DNA from: Desulfobacterales bacterium
GTDB taxonomy: Bacteria > Desulfobacterota > Desulfobacteria > Desulfobacterales > Desulfolunaceae
Direction of reading: 5' to 3'
Assembly: GCA_022360815.1 (NCBI GenBank)
Contig: JAKSCC010000225.1
Coordinates: 1-64,000, forward strand
DNA length: 64,000 nt
Shown here in pieces: positions 1 to 9,079 of the stretch. The first letter of the stretch is position 1. Each line of letters starts with the position of its first letter. The notes beneath the pieces are model-generated. The model was not told the DNA's origin. It worked only from the letters and a program-made list of their open reading frames with translations, and did no database searches. Both the position numbers and the translations under genes were made by a program.

Positions 1-205
1 GCTGCTGCTTGACGCTGATCTGAAAAACCACTTCGCTTTGGTCTTCATTGTACTCGTTGGCTATAGACCCGGGCATGACCCAGGTGTCTTTGTGAAGTGA
101 AAACCCTTCCGTGTTGTGGGTGATGGCGTGATGAGATGATCCAGCCCAAGTGGTGGAGACCAGAGAAAGTAGAGCAAGAAGCGAAAGAAGAGTGCGGCGC
201 AACAT
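1..205 (-). CDS. Outer-membrane phospholipase A (PldA)-like protein, N-terminal fragment (runs off the left edge)
   Basis: Hand translation of the minus strand from ATG at 205: MLRRTLLSLLALLSLVSTTWAGSSHHAITHNTEGFSLHKDTWVMPGSIANEYNEDQSEVVFQISVKQQ. Signal peptide followed by a PldA-like N-terminal motif (SEVVFQIS). This frame is not in the supplied ORF track. Confidence 0.5.
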   Translation of the reverse strand, partial: MLRRTLLSLLALLSLVSTTWAGSSHHAITHNTEGFSLHKDTWVMPGSIANEYNEDQSEVVFQISVKQQ

Positions 206-321
206 ATGTATACCAACCCATAATTGTGACGAGGCGGCTGTGGGCCACCCCATATTTCCAAAGATAAAATGGGGTTTTTTAACAGGCGTAAAGGGGGTTG
301 GTCAACAGCAAAGGGAAAACA

Positions 322-3300
322 CTAAACCATCACCTCGATCTCCTTGATTCGTTTTAAGAGCCGTTTGGCCGAAACTTTTTCCCTGGTGCCGATCTCCTGG
401 GCAAAAACAGAGATCTTATACTCTTCGATGGACCAGAAGAGGGCTTCGATCGCCTCGCGCTTTTCGTGGGAGGAGTCGGGCGAAAGAGAGGCGACAAGGG
501 TGTTCATCGCCTTGACAAAGGGGGCCACCTCTTTGGCTTTTGCGCGATCTTTTTCAGGGGCGTCAAAGGCCCTTTTGGCCCTTACGGTGATGGCGCGAAT
601 AAAGCGCTCCAGCTGCTCAAGCCTTTGGGGTTCGTAAAGCGCGATAAAGTTTTTGGGCACCAGAAGATCCAGCTCGTTTCGCAGCATGGAGGTGAGAAGC
701 TGGCCCGCCGGGGTTTTGCTTCGTTTGAGCTCTTCAGAGTAGATAAAGGCGCTGGTCTCGTGGTAGCGGGTGAGAAGGGCTTCAACAGCCCGCAAGAGCT
801 TTTGGCCCGTGGGGTAGAGCCCGCCAGAGACCTTTTGAAGGTGGGATGAAAAGGCCTCTTGGGTTCGAATGTTTGACGGAAAAAGAAGCTGGGTCACCCG
901 CAGGGCGAGACCCCTGGAGAGAGTCTGGTCGCCTCCGAAGTAGGCGGCCTTTTTTTTTGTCTCTCCGGTAAGCTTCAGCTCCTTTTCAAGTGCCTTTACC
1001 TCTTTGGAGAGCTTTTGCCTGACAAGCTCCGCCACCCCGTTTCGGTGGTGATAAGCGGCGTCAGAGGAGTGCCTGAAGAGGGTGAGTGAGACGCCCTTTT
1101 CCCCACGTTTCAGCCCGGGAAATCCGGCAACGCCATTGGGCCCTTCCACCATCTCGGGAATCTCATCCAGGGGCCATTCGGTAAGCCCTGATTTTTCCCA
1201 GGACTTTTTAAGGGTCGAAAAGCCATCTTCTGAAGGCTTTTCATCGGTGGGGGTGAGAAGCACCGCCTTATCCCTTGAAACCGCAATCTCTTTGCCCTTG
1301 GAACTGGTCAGCGCAATGCGGACCTTGAGGTGATCGGGAATGGTTTGGGGGCTCCAGGCGTTGGGGGGAATGCGCACTCCAAATTTTTTGGCAATAAAAG
1401 AGCCCAGAGCGGTGATAAGGGGGCGTGAGGGAAAGCGTCCCTCACTTAAGAGCTGTATCTCTTCCATCTCTTCCACAAGGGTTGCAACGGTGTCGGAGAC
1501 CGGAACCAGCCGTTTGCGATACTCCTTGGGAAGTCCTTTGATCATGGCCTCAATTTTTTCGGGCATAAGCCCTGAGACCACCCAGTCCAGAGACTCTTTT
1601 GAAAGGGCCTTGGCCGAGTGGGCCGGCACTTTGAGGGTCACACCGTCTCTCTCTTTTCCGGGCTCAAAGGCGTAGGACAGGGAAAAAGAGCTGCCCCCAA
1701 CGGAGATATCCTGGGGAAAGGCGGAGAGTTCTTCGGCCTGGGGCTGGTACCGTGCGATGGCCTCGGGGTCCATTTTGAGGTGGTCGCTTCCGCTTTGGCG
1801 CAGGCGCCGGGCCAGGGTTCGAATATCCCAGACAGGCTCCAGCTTTTCCGCGTAAAAGGCGAAGAGATCCTCTTCGCTGATGAGAATATCCCGCCTTCGA
1901 ATGCGGTCTTCCACTTCGCGAATGTCTTGAACCAGATCCCAGTTGTGGGTCAAAAATTCAAAATCGTCTCCTTTTTTCGGGATATCCAGATCGCCTTCCA
2001 CCAGAGCCGAGCGGATAAAGATGCGGGTGGCCTCTTGGGGGTCTGTGCTTCCAAAGAGAACCTTTCTTTCGGAGACAATAATAAGGCCAAAAAGGGTGAG
2101 CTGCTCATCGGCCACCACAGCCCCCATCTTTTTCTCCCACCTTGGGTTGAAATGGCTTCGTTTGACCAGATCTTTTCCCAGCTCTTCCAGCCAGGCGCAA
2201 TCGATGCGCGCCACATTGCGGGCAAAGAGACGGGAGGTCTCGACCATCTCTGAGGCGACAATCCAGTTGCCCCCTTTTCCGTAGAGCCCCGATCCCGGAA
2301 AGATCATCACCTCTCGGCCTTTGGTGGCGTGGTAGAGGTTCTTCTCTTTTGCGGTGGCAATGCTTGACAGGTAGCCGGAGAGAAGGGCCTTGTGAATGGC
2401 GGTGTACTCTGCACCAAAGCTTGTTTTCTGCTTTTTTCTTTCAGGTGCGCTCTTTTCGGTCGGTTCTTTTTTTTGCGAAAGGTCGAACTCTCTCATCAGG
2501 CGGGAGAGCTGCCCGTGGATGTCGATCCACTCGCGCATGCGCAGAAAGGAGATGTAGTTCGCCTTGCAGAAGGCCTTCATCAAAGCGACCCGCTTGGAGC
2601 CGTCCATGTGCTCTTTAAACCGCTTCCAGATGTTTAAAAGGGTCACAAAATCTGAAAGGGGGTCTTTAAAGGCGGCATGTTTCTGATCGGCCTGGGCCTC
2701 TTTGTCTTCGGGGCGCTCACGGGGGTCTCGAATGGTCAGGGCCGAGGCGATGACCAGCATCTCTTCAAGGCACCCTTGGGTGTGGGCTTCAATCAAAATG
2801 CGGGAGAGTTTGGGATCCACCGGAATGGAGGCCATGATGCGGCCGATTTCGGTGAGCTTGAAGATGGTTTTCTGATCCCGTCCCTTTGCCTCACAAATGG
2901 CGCCCAGCTCCACCAGGGTTTGAAATCCGTCGGAGATGCTTTTGGCAGAGGGCGGGTCTACAAAGGGGAAGGTCTCCACCCGGCCCAGCCTTAACGAAAG
3001 CATGCGAAGGATCACCTCAGCCAGGTTGGCGCGCAGAATCTCAGGCAGGGTGAAAAGGGGCCGTCCCATGTAAGAGGCCTCGTCGTAGAGCCGAATGCAG
3101 ACCCCGTTTTCCACACGGCCGCACCGGCCCTTTCTCTGGTCGGCGCTGGATCGGGAGATCTCCATGACCGGAAGGCTGGTGGTTCGGGTTCGAGGCGAGT
3201 AGCTTGGAATTCGGGCCAAGCCGCTGTCGATTACATATTTGATGCCCGGAATGGTGATGGAGGTCTCGGCCACGTTGGTGGAGACAATCACCTTGCGCAT

Positions 3301-4317
3301 GGGGGCCGAGAGAAAAACTTTTTTCTGATCGGCTGCCGAAAGCCTTGCGTAGAGGGGCAGCACCGAAAGGCCTCGGTATCTTCTTCCCTCGATCAGATCG
3401 CAGGTTTCCCGAATGTCCGCTTCGGTGGGCATAAAGATCAGAAAGTCCCCATGGGGGCCCAGCCTTACCAGATCATCCAGGGCCTTTACGGCCTCTTCAA
3501 CGTAGCTCTCATCTCTGCTTTCAAGGGGGCGGTGAATCACCTCAACGGGAAAGGTGCGGCCAGACACCTCAATAATGGGGGCGTCCCCAAAGGCTTTGGA
3601 GAATTTTTCCGTGTCGATGGTGGCTGAGGTGACAATGATTTTGAGATCTTTGCGCTTTTTGGCAAGGGTTCTTAAGATTCCTAAAATAAAGTCGATATTG
3701 AGGCTTCTTTCATGGGCCTCATCCACGATGATGGTGTCGTAGTTGGAGAGAAAGGGGTCGCCCTGGGCTTCGGCCAGCAAGATGCCGTCGGTCATCAGCC
3801 GAATGGTGCCGTTGTCGTCTCCTGTTTCGTGGAATCGTATTTTGTAGCCCACAGTCTGGCCGGGCTCTTCGCCCATCTCTTCGGCCAGGCGCGAGGCCAC
3901 CGAAACCGCAGCAATACGTCGGGGCTGGGTCACGGCAATGAGGCCGGCCTGCCCCCTTCCTGCCTCAATGCAGAATTTGGGGATCTGGGTGGTTTTTCCC
4001 GACCCGGTCTCCCCGGAGATAATCACCACCTGATGTTGGCGTATGGTTTCAACGATCTCATCCCGGCGGGCTGTCACGGGAAGGTCGGTGTTGTAGTTGA
4101 GCTGCGGGTGTCTGGCGCTTCTTTTTTTTCGTTCGTTCGAAGAGGCCTCAATTTTTTTGGCGAGGCGGGTAAGGGCTTTTTCCTCTTTTTCTCCCGGCGT
4201 TTTTGCCCTTTGGAGTTTTTTGAGTTCCCGCCGGATGGGGTGACGATCCCGAATCATGGTGCGGCCAAGGGATCGGAACTGTTTTTCCAGTTTTTTTTGA
4301 AATGCCAATAAATTCAT
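322..4317 (-). CDS. hrpA: ATP-dependent RNA helicase HrpA (DEAH box)
   Basis: 1331 aa; GETGSGKTTQIPKFC Walker A, DEAH, SATIDTEKF, QRKGRCGRV motifs; HrpA-type length and C-terminal region. Confidence 0.93.
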   Translation of the reverse strand: MNLLAFQKKLEKQFRSLGRTMIRDRHPIRRELKKLQRAKTPGEKEEKALTRLAKKIEASSNERKKRSARHPQLNYNTDLPVTARRDEIVETIRQHQVVIISGETGSGKTTQIPKFCIEAGRGQAGLIAVTQPRRIAAVSVASRLAEEMGEEPGQTVGYKIRFHETGDDNGTIRLMTDGILLAEAQGDPFLSNYDTIIVDEAHERSLNIDFILGILRTLAKKRKDLKIIVTSATIDTEKFSKAFGDAPIIEVSGRTFPVEVIHRPLESRDESYVEEAVKALDDLVRLGPHGDFLIFMPTEADIRETCDLIEGRRYRGLSVLPLYARLSAADQKKVFLSAPMRKVIVSTNVAETSITIPGIKYVIDSGLARIPSYSPRTRTTSLPVMEISRSSADQRKGRCGRVENGVCIRLYDEASYMGRPLFTLPEILRANLAEVILRMLSLRLGRVETFPFVDPPSAKSISDGFQTLVELGAICEAKGRDQKTIFKLTEIGRIMASIPVDPKLSRILIEAHTQGCLEEMLVIASALTIRDPRERPEDKEAQADQKHAAFKDPLSDFVTLLNIWKRFKEHMDGSKRVALMKAFCKANYISFLRMREWIDIHGQLSRLMREFDLSQKKEPTEKSAPERKKQKTSFGAEYTAIHKALLSGYLSSIATAKEKNLYHATKGREVMIFPGSGLYGKGGNWIVASEMVETSRLFARNVARIDCAWLEELGKDLVKRSHFNPRWEKKMGAVVADEQLTLFGLIIVSERKVLFGSTDPQEATRIFIRSALVEGDLDIPKKGDDFEFLTHNWDLVQDIREVEDRIRRRDILISEEDLFAFYAEKLEPVWDIRTLARRLRQSGSDHLKMDPEAIARYQPQAEELSAFPQDISVGGSSFSLSYAFEPGKERDGVTLKVPAHSAKALSKESLDWVVSGLMPEKIEAMIKGLPKEYRKRLVPVSDTVATLVEEMEEIQLLSEGRFPSRPLITALGSFIAKKFGVRIPPNAWSPQTIPDHLKVRIALTSSKGKEIAVSRDKAVLLTPTDEKPSEDGFSTLKKSWEKSGLTEWPLDEIPEMVEGPNGVAGFPGLKRGEKGVSLTLFRHSSDAAYHHRNGVAELVRQKLSKEVKALEKELKLTGETKKKAAYFGGDQTLSRGLALRVTQLLFPSNIRTQEAFSSHLQKVSGGLYPTGQKLLRAVEALLTRYHETSAFIYSEELKRSKTPAGQLLTSMLRNELDLLVPKNFIALYEPQRLEQLERFIRAITVRAKRAFDAPEKDRAKAKEVAPFVKAMNTLVASLSPDSSHEKREAIEALFWSIEEYKISVFAQEIGTREKVSAKRLLKRIKEIEVMV

Positions 4318-4720
4318 GGGGCTTCTGCTGTAAATGGAAAGTTATTACGACTTTATCAAGCTTGTTTTTGGGTTGGCATACTCTAATGAGATTGGCGTGC
4401 AAAATCAAGAGGCGGAAAATGTGATGTGACAGGGTACGTTTAGCTTGCTAATCGTTAGTCTTTTTAGGTAAAATATATATGATTTTGAGTGGGGTAGCAC
4501 CTTTTTCCCAAGTCAAAATAGAGGCAATGAAGGGTTATGGCCGTGCAACCAGTTGATTACACCCTGTTTGCTTTAGGGTGGCTTGCCGAAGAACAAGGCT
4601 TTTAAAGTACGCATAAAGGGTGAAGCCCAATGAGTGGGCAAAGCAAGTTTAGAAGGGACAGGGTTTTGGTCGCTTAAAAGTACGGCAAAAAAACATGCAT
4701 CCAAATTATCGGAGGGGAGT

Positions 4721-5770
4721 ATGACAACCGTCTTTATATGGAACAACAATCAGATTACCCACAAGATCAGCTCCAAGATTGGTTATACACCCAGCTCAAA
4801 GGCTGTGATTGGTCATGCCTGCATGAATATCCACGATCACTTCACCTCGCTTTTCAATGAGACCTTCGATGGGCTGTCCAACAATGATGATTCCCATGTG
4901 AGCTGGTGGCCTGCGGGTGAGGGGGCAAACAAGAGGGATAGTGTGGGGACGGGAAAATCATCTGGGAATCTGTTGCACGACGTTTTTTTGGAGACATACG
5001 CTCCCGACCATATCATCCGTATTGACAACCCTCCCCTATCGCATATTCAGCGAATGGAGAAAGAGTGGGAAAAGCAGCTTAAAAAAGAACACGAACCGGG
5101 GAGCTACCACTTTATGAAGGAAAATTGTTCGCGAATCGTCTCTCGAGTCCTTCGAAGGGGTTACAACATGGGGCGCGGAAATATCAAATACGGTCAGGTG
5201 GCCTCAGGCATCTGGACCCCGCTCATGGTTAAAAGGCTGGCTATGGATCTTAAAGGCGGTCCAAAGCTTGATAAGCCAGCGCGGCAGCTGACCTGGAGTC
5301 AGTTTATTAACGAGCTGGTGGAAGAGGGGGTTATTTTTCCCAAAACAGGTAGCTTGTTAAAGCTTTTGAAGCGTCGGGCCAGCAATCGAGGAAGCAGTGG
5401 TGCCAACGCCCGTTTTGACTTTTCCAAGGAAGATAGCATTCTGGAACGGTTTCAAAAAAAGAGCCTGCCGAAGTTTACCAAAGAGAAGAATTTTCCCATG
5501 TCGCTTATTGGCTACACCGAGGCGCGTGGGCTTCAGTACTCGATTGAAGATTCTGAAGAGGTTACTATGGAGCTGCTGGGCCTTGAACTTCAGCCCAACG
5601 AGTTCGCCGAGTTTACCCGAAGCGGAAAGTCCGCCAGGTGGATGAATTTTGCGGAAACTGTCCCCACTTTGATTTCTGCCAAGCCCAAGCGGCGGAAGAC
5701 CGTATCCAAGGAAAACGCCTCTATGAGGAAGTCCACAAAAGGAGCACCACCACCCCAGCCCTCAAGGTAG
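4721..5770 (+). CDS. Hypothetical protein with permuted papain-like (NlpC/P60- or LRAT-like) signature
   Basis: ORF 4634-5770; strong RBS (ggaggggagt) directly before the internal ATG at 4721. Motifs GHACMNI...HVSWWP...YHFMKENCSRIVSRVLRRGY put His before Cys, as in permuted papain-like folds. Confidence 0.6.
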   Translation: MTTVFIWNNNQITHKISSKIGYTPSSKAVIGHACMNIHDHFTSLFNETFDGLSNNDDSHVSWWPAGEGANKRDSVGTGKSSGNLLHDVFLETYAPDHIIRIDNPPLSHIQRMEKEWEKQLKKEHEPGSYHFMKENCSRIVSRVLRRGYNMGRGNIKYGQVASGIWTPLMVKRLAMDLKGGPKLDKPARQLTWSQFINELVEEGVIFPKTGSLLKLLKRRASNRGSSGANARFDFSKEDSILERFQKKSLPKFTKEKNFPMSLIGYTEARGLQYSIEDSEEVTMELLGLELQPNEFAEFTRSGKSARWMNFAETVPTLISAKPKRRKTVSKENASMRKSTKGAPPPQPSR

Positions 5771-5897
5771 ACTTGGGGCCGCATATCTATTTGGGCCAAG
5801 GAGTTTGTTGATTCTGTGGGCTCGAGTTGTTTCTCTTGGTGAGGTTTCGTACCTCACTGGGGAAAGCTGTGCGTGTGAGTGATTTTTTATTTTGGGG

Positions 5898-6467
5898 TCA
5901 GGTTATATAAAAGGCATCCAAAAGCTCTTTGAGTTCAGCTTGTCTTTCTTTAACGGTTTGAAAATTATCGGGAGACGAGGTCTTCTCGGCTTCTGCAATG
6001 GCATGGCCCAGTGTGAGGTTCGCCTCTTTAAGGGCGATAATTTGCTCAGAGATGTTCTCTTGCGCCTCATTGATCATGTCGGCTTCGGGCTGAAGGTGGT
6101 CTTTGCGCCTTAAAACAACCGGACGTGTAAAGTCGCCCTCGGCCATACACTCAAATGTTCGTGAAAAGTTGACAAGGGGACCACAGATGCGGTGGGTTGT
6201 GATCATAAGGTGGATAAAAAAGAGGAGAAAAAGGACCACCATTGATGGCACAAGCCGCTGGGCCAAAATGAGAAAGGTTTGCGCTGACCGGTATTGAATG
6301 GCCAAGTCTGGCGTGGTGAACATCTCTCGAAGAACGGGAAGAAGGGTAAATCCCAAAGTGATGGCCAGCATGACAATCATGTAGGCGAGGCTAACCAAAA
6401 GGATCCGGAGCTGAAGGGCCCGGTTGATGATAAAATTTCTCCACTGACGTTTGTAGTCCTGGCTCAT
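5898..6467 (-). CDS. Membrane protein with two TM helices and HAMP-like/coiled-coil C-terminus
   Basis: 189 aa; two hydrophobic segments, then ICGPLVNFSRTFECMAEGDFTRPVVLRRKDHLQPEADMINE, a HAMP-like linker followed by a predicted coiled coil. Confidence 0.6.
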   Translation of the reverse strand: MSQDYKRQWRNFIINRALQLRILLVSLAYMIVMLAITLGFTLLPVLREMFTTPDLAIQYRSAQTFLILAQRLVPSMVVLFLLFFIHLMITTHRICGPLVNFSRTFECMAEGDFTRPVVLRRKDHLQPEADMINEAQENISEQIIALKEANLTLGHAIAEAEKTSSPDNFQTVKERQAELKELLDAFYIT

Positions 6468-6475
6468 GGGGCAGG

Positions 6476-7021
6476 TTACCTCTCAATAATGCGGTCTGTT
6501 GCAAAGTTGTATTCAAACACCGTGTTGGAACGGGTGTGTTTTGCTTGGAGAATATATGGGTTGGCTTGGTCGTATGGGGCGCATGGGTCACCGGTAATAA
6601 CAGTAATGGATACCCCCTTGGAAAGGGAGTAGTTCTCCACAAGAAGGGAGGACTTAAGGCCGTCGTTTCTTAGGGATTGCCCCTGTTCGCCCAGGCAGGT
6701 TCCATGCATGTTGTGGTGAAATTTTTGAAAGTCGGCAAAGAGTAGTAAGTCGTGTCGAGTGGTGATATTGCAGGCAGATTCTCTGGAGAATTGTATAAAG
6801 AGAGTGCCTCCCGCAATAATGACAACGAAGGCCAAAGCGGCAACAATGAGTTGCCGTATCGATATGCTGACCTTTCGTTCTTCTCGTGGTCGACGGGGTT
6901 TGCGTGAGGCATACCTGCGATGTTTGGGTGGGGTTTGCATAGTCATAGCAGTGCCATGTTGGATTGCATCTTCGGTTTTGTGTGTGAGGTTCAGCCATCC
7001 GAAAGCATAATCGACGTTCAC
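6476..7021 (-). CDS. Hypothetical single-TM anchored protein
   Basis: 181 aa (start could be the internal Met at about 6946 or 6940); basic N-terminus, one TM (LIVAALAFVVIIAGGTLFI), extracytoplasmic domain; 8 bp upstream of the HAMP-like gene on the same strand. Confidence 0.5.
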   Translation of the reverse strand: MNVDYAFGWLNLTHKTEDAIQHGTAMTMQTPPKHRRYASRKPRRPREERKVSISIRQLIVAALAFVVIIAGGTLFIQFSRESACNITTRHDLLLFADFQKFHHNMHGTCLGEQGQSLRNDGLKSSLLVENYSLSKGVSITVITGDPCAPYDQANPYILQAKHTRSNTVFEYNFATDRIIER

Positions 7022-7202
7022 CCGTCTGATTCTGAATATGGGTGAAAGTCGATTATGCTTTAAATTCTTATGGCAAGCAATCTTAAATTTGTTTTTTGCT
7101 TTGCTATTGTTGGGGATCGTTATTGTTTCGCTTTTTTGGAAGCTATTTTCGATTTGCTGTTTTTTTGCTTTTTAGGGTGGGGCTCATGAAATGAGGATTG
7201 GG

Positions 7203-8141
7203 TTACCGGATGTGTACGGTGAGGAGAAGGTCTCCCCTGTACCCATCAGGATGAGGAAGGCCAAGCCCCTTTAGGCGAAGCTGTTTTCCAGAGGAGAGGC
7301 CGGGTGGGATGGTCACCTTGAGGAGTCGGCCCCTTCCGAATTGTGCCACATTGATCATTTTAAGGGTCCCCCGTTTTGATTCACGGGAGGTAATGGAGAT
7401 GTGACCGGTGAGGTTAAACCCGCCGTTTGCCACTTCAACGTGGACAAGCTGAAGTTTGTGGGTGCGCCTGCGGGTGGCTTGAAAACGTCTGGTGGGCGCC
7501 TCTCTTCCAGAGAGAAAGATCCAGCCCATACCAAAAAGAAATCCGCCAATGTGAGCCCACCAGGCGATATGGCTGGTACTTGCTCCTGTGGCATTGAGAA
7601 ATTGCATCACAAACCAGAGGCCTAAATAGATAAAGGCGGGGATCTCAAAGAAGAGGGGAATAAAGACAATGGGAATCAGGGTGAGCACTTTGGCTTTGGG
7701 GTAGAGCAGGAAATAGGCTCCCATGACGGCTGCCACGGCACCGCTGGCCCCAATGGTGGGGGTGGTGGAGGAGGCGTTAAACAGAAGGTGGGTGATTCCT
7801 GATGCGAGTCCGCCTGTGAGATAGAAGAGCAGGTAGCCCAAGTGCCCCAGGCGATCTTCCACGTTGTCCCCAAAGATGTAGAGACTGAGCATATTACCGA
7901 GAATATGCATCCACCCACCGTGGAGAAACATGAAGGAGAAAAGGGCAAAGAGTTGATGCCACAGGCCGAAGTGATTCCATGCCTCCATGCTGATGTAGCG
8001 TGCCGGGACCAGGCCGTAGACCTGATAAAAGTGGGGTGGGGCAAAACGGGTCTGTAGAAACACAACCACATTGATGGCAATAAGGGCGTAGTTTACCACC
8101 GGAAGGGTTCGCGACTCAATGGTATCTCGAAGTGGGATCAT
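7203..8141 (-). CDS. Rhomboid family intramembrane serine protease with C-terminal DnaJ_C-like domain
   Basis: Rhomboid GASGAVAAVMGAY and AHIGGFLFG motifs; C-terminal LLKVTIPPGLSSGKQLRLKGLGLPHPDGYRGDLLLTVHIR resembles the DnaJ C-terminal substrate-binding domain. Confidence 0.85.
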   Translation of the reverse strand: MIPLRDTIESRTLPVVNYALIAINVVVFLQTRFAPPHFYQVYGLVPARYISMEAWNHFGLWHQLFALFSFMFLHGGWMHILGNMLSLYIFGDNVEDRLGHLGYLLFYLTGGLASGITHLLFNASSTTPTIGASGAVAAVMGAYFLLYPKAKVLTLIPIVFIPLFFEIPAFIYLGLWFVMQFLNATGASTSHIAWWAHIGGFLFGMGWIFLSGREAPTRRFQATRRRTHKLQLVHVEVANGGFNLTGHISITSRESKRGTLKMINVAQFGRGRLLKVTIPPGLSSGKQLRLKGLGLPHPDGYRGDLLLTVHIR

Positions 8142-8178
8142 GGGGCACCTGCAATGGGCTCAGACTCAGGGGAAACCC

Positions 8179-8231
8179 GAAAAAAAGCGGGGCTGTAGCC
8201 AAGGATTCTCTCTTATGGTGCCCGCTTTTTT
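8179..8231 (-). terminator. Putative terminator of the marC-like gene
   Basis: aaaaaaagcggg ... cccgctttttttc complementary arms followed by a T-run on the minus strand. Confidence 0.45.
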
Positions 8232-8259
8232 TCTCTTCCGCAAGTGGGGTGAGGTGTTG

Positions 8260-8859
8260 TCACACGAGAAGAAAGTTTCGAATCCCGGTAAAGATAATTT
8301 GAGCAGAGATGGCAGAGATCATCAGCCCGGTTACTTTGGAGAGGATGACCACCCCCTGTTTTCCCACCCGTTTTTCCATGAGCTGAGAAAAGTAGAGCAT
8401 GGTGCCTACCATGGCTGAGGCTGTGAAGATCGCAGCACCTACCTGAAGTTTGGCCGCAAAGCTAGCGGTCTCTGCGCCAAAGAGAAGCATCACGCCGATG
8501 ACACCCGGCCCTACGGTCATGGGCAGTGCAAGGGGCACCACAGCAATATCGTCGCCTTCACCCGCGCTTTTGATCTTGGATGTTCCTCCAACCATGGAGA
8601 CTCCCGAGAGAAAAAGGATACTTCCCGCCCCAATGCGAAAGGCATCTAAGGTGATCCCAAAGAGGTCAAAGAGGTATTTTCCAAAGAGAAAGATGCAAAA
8701 AGAGATGATAATTACCGCCTTGGTCACTCGAATAGCCAGGCATTTCTTCTCTTTTTCCGACATCTCTTGAGTCATGGAGATAAAGGCAGAGAGAACAAAA
8801 AAAGGGGTCAAAATAAAGAATATTTTAAGGGTGTGGTTTATGAAGAGTGGAAAGTTCAC
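8260..8859 (-). CDS. MarC family (UPF0056) integral membrane protein
   Basis: 199 aa multi-TM; characteristic spacing with AFRIGAGSILFLSGVSMVGG and PLALPMTVGPGVIGVMLL. Confidence 0.85.
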   Translation of the reverse strand: MNFPLFINHTLKIFFILTPFFVLSAFISMTQEMSEKEKKCLAIRVTKAVIIISFCIFLFGKYLFDLFGITLDAFRIGAGSILFLSGVSMVGGTSKIKSAGEGDDIAVVPLALPMTVGPGVIGVMLLFGAETASFAAKLQVGAAIFTASAMVGTMLYFSQLMEKRVGKQGVVILSKVTGLMISAISAQIIFTGIRNFLLV

Positions 8860-9079
8860 GGTGAATGCTTCCTTGGTTTATGGTTCGGTTGATCGGAAGC
8901 TCTCTATACACCAATTGAAGATGGGATAAAACCGCTTTTCACAGAGTGTTGTTACGATGTGTGGGGCCAGAGGAAGGGGGCGGTTTTTTGAAGATATTTA
9001 AGACGGCTTTGCCGGTGAATGGTGATCCGATACACCCCTTTTTTAAGCGAGGTGTATCTATAATGGCTTCACGGTGTGA

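Noticed and set aside
1618-2253. 211-aa plus-strand ORF inside hrpA
   Set aside because: Antisense shadow of a well-supported helicase gene.
8270-8300. tRNA T-loop-like string tttcgaatccc
   Set aside because: Inside the coding region of the MarC-like gene; no D-arm or acceptor stem.
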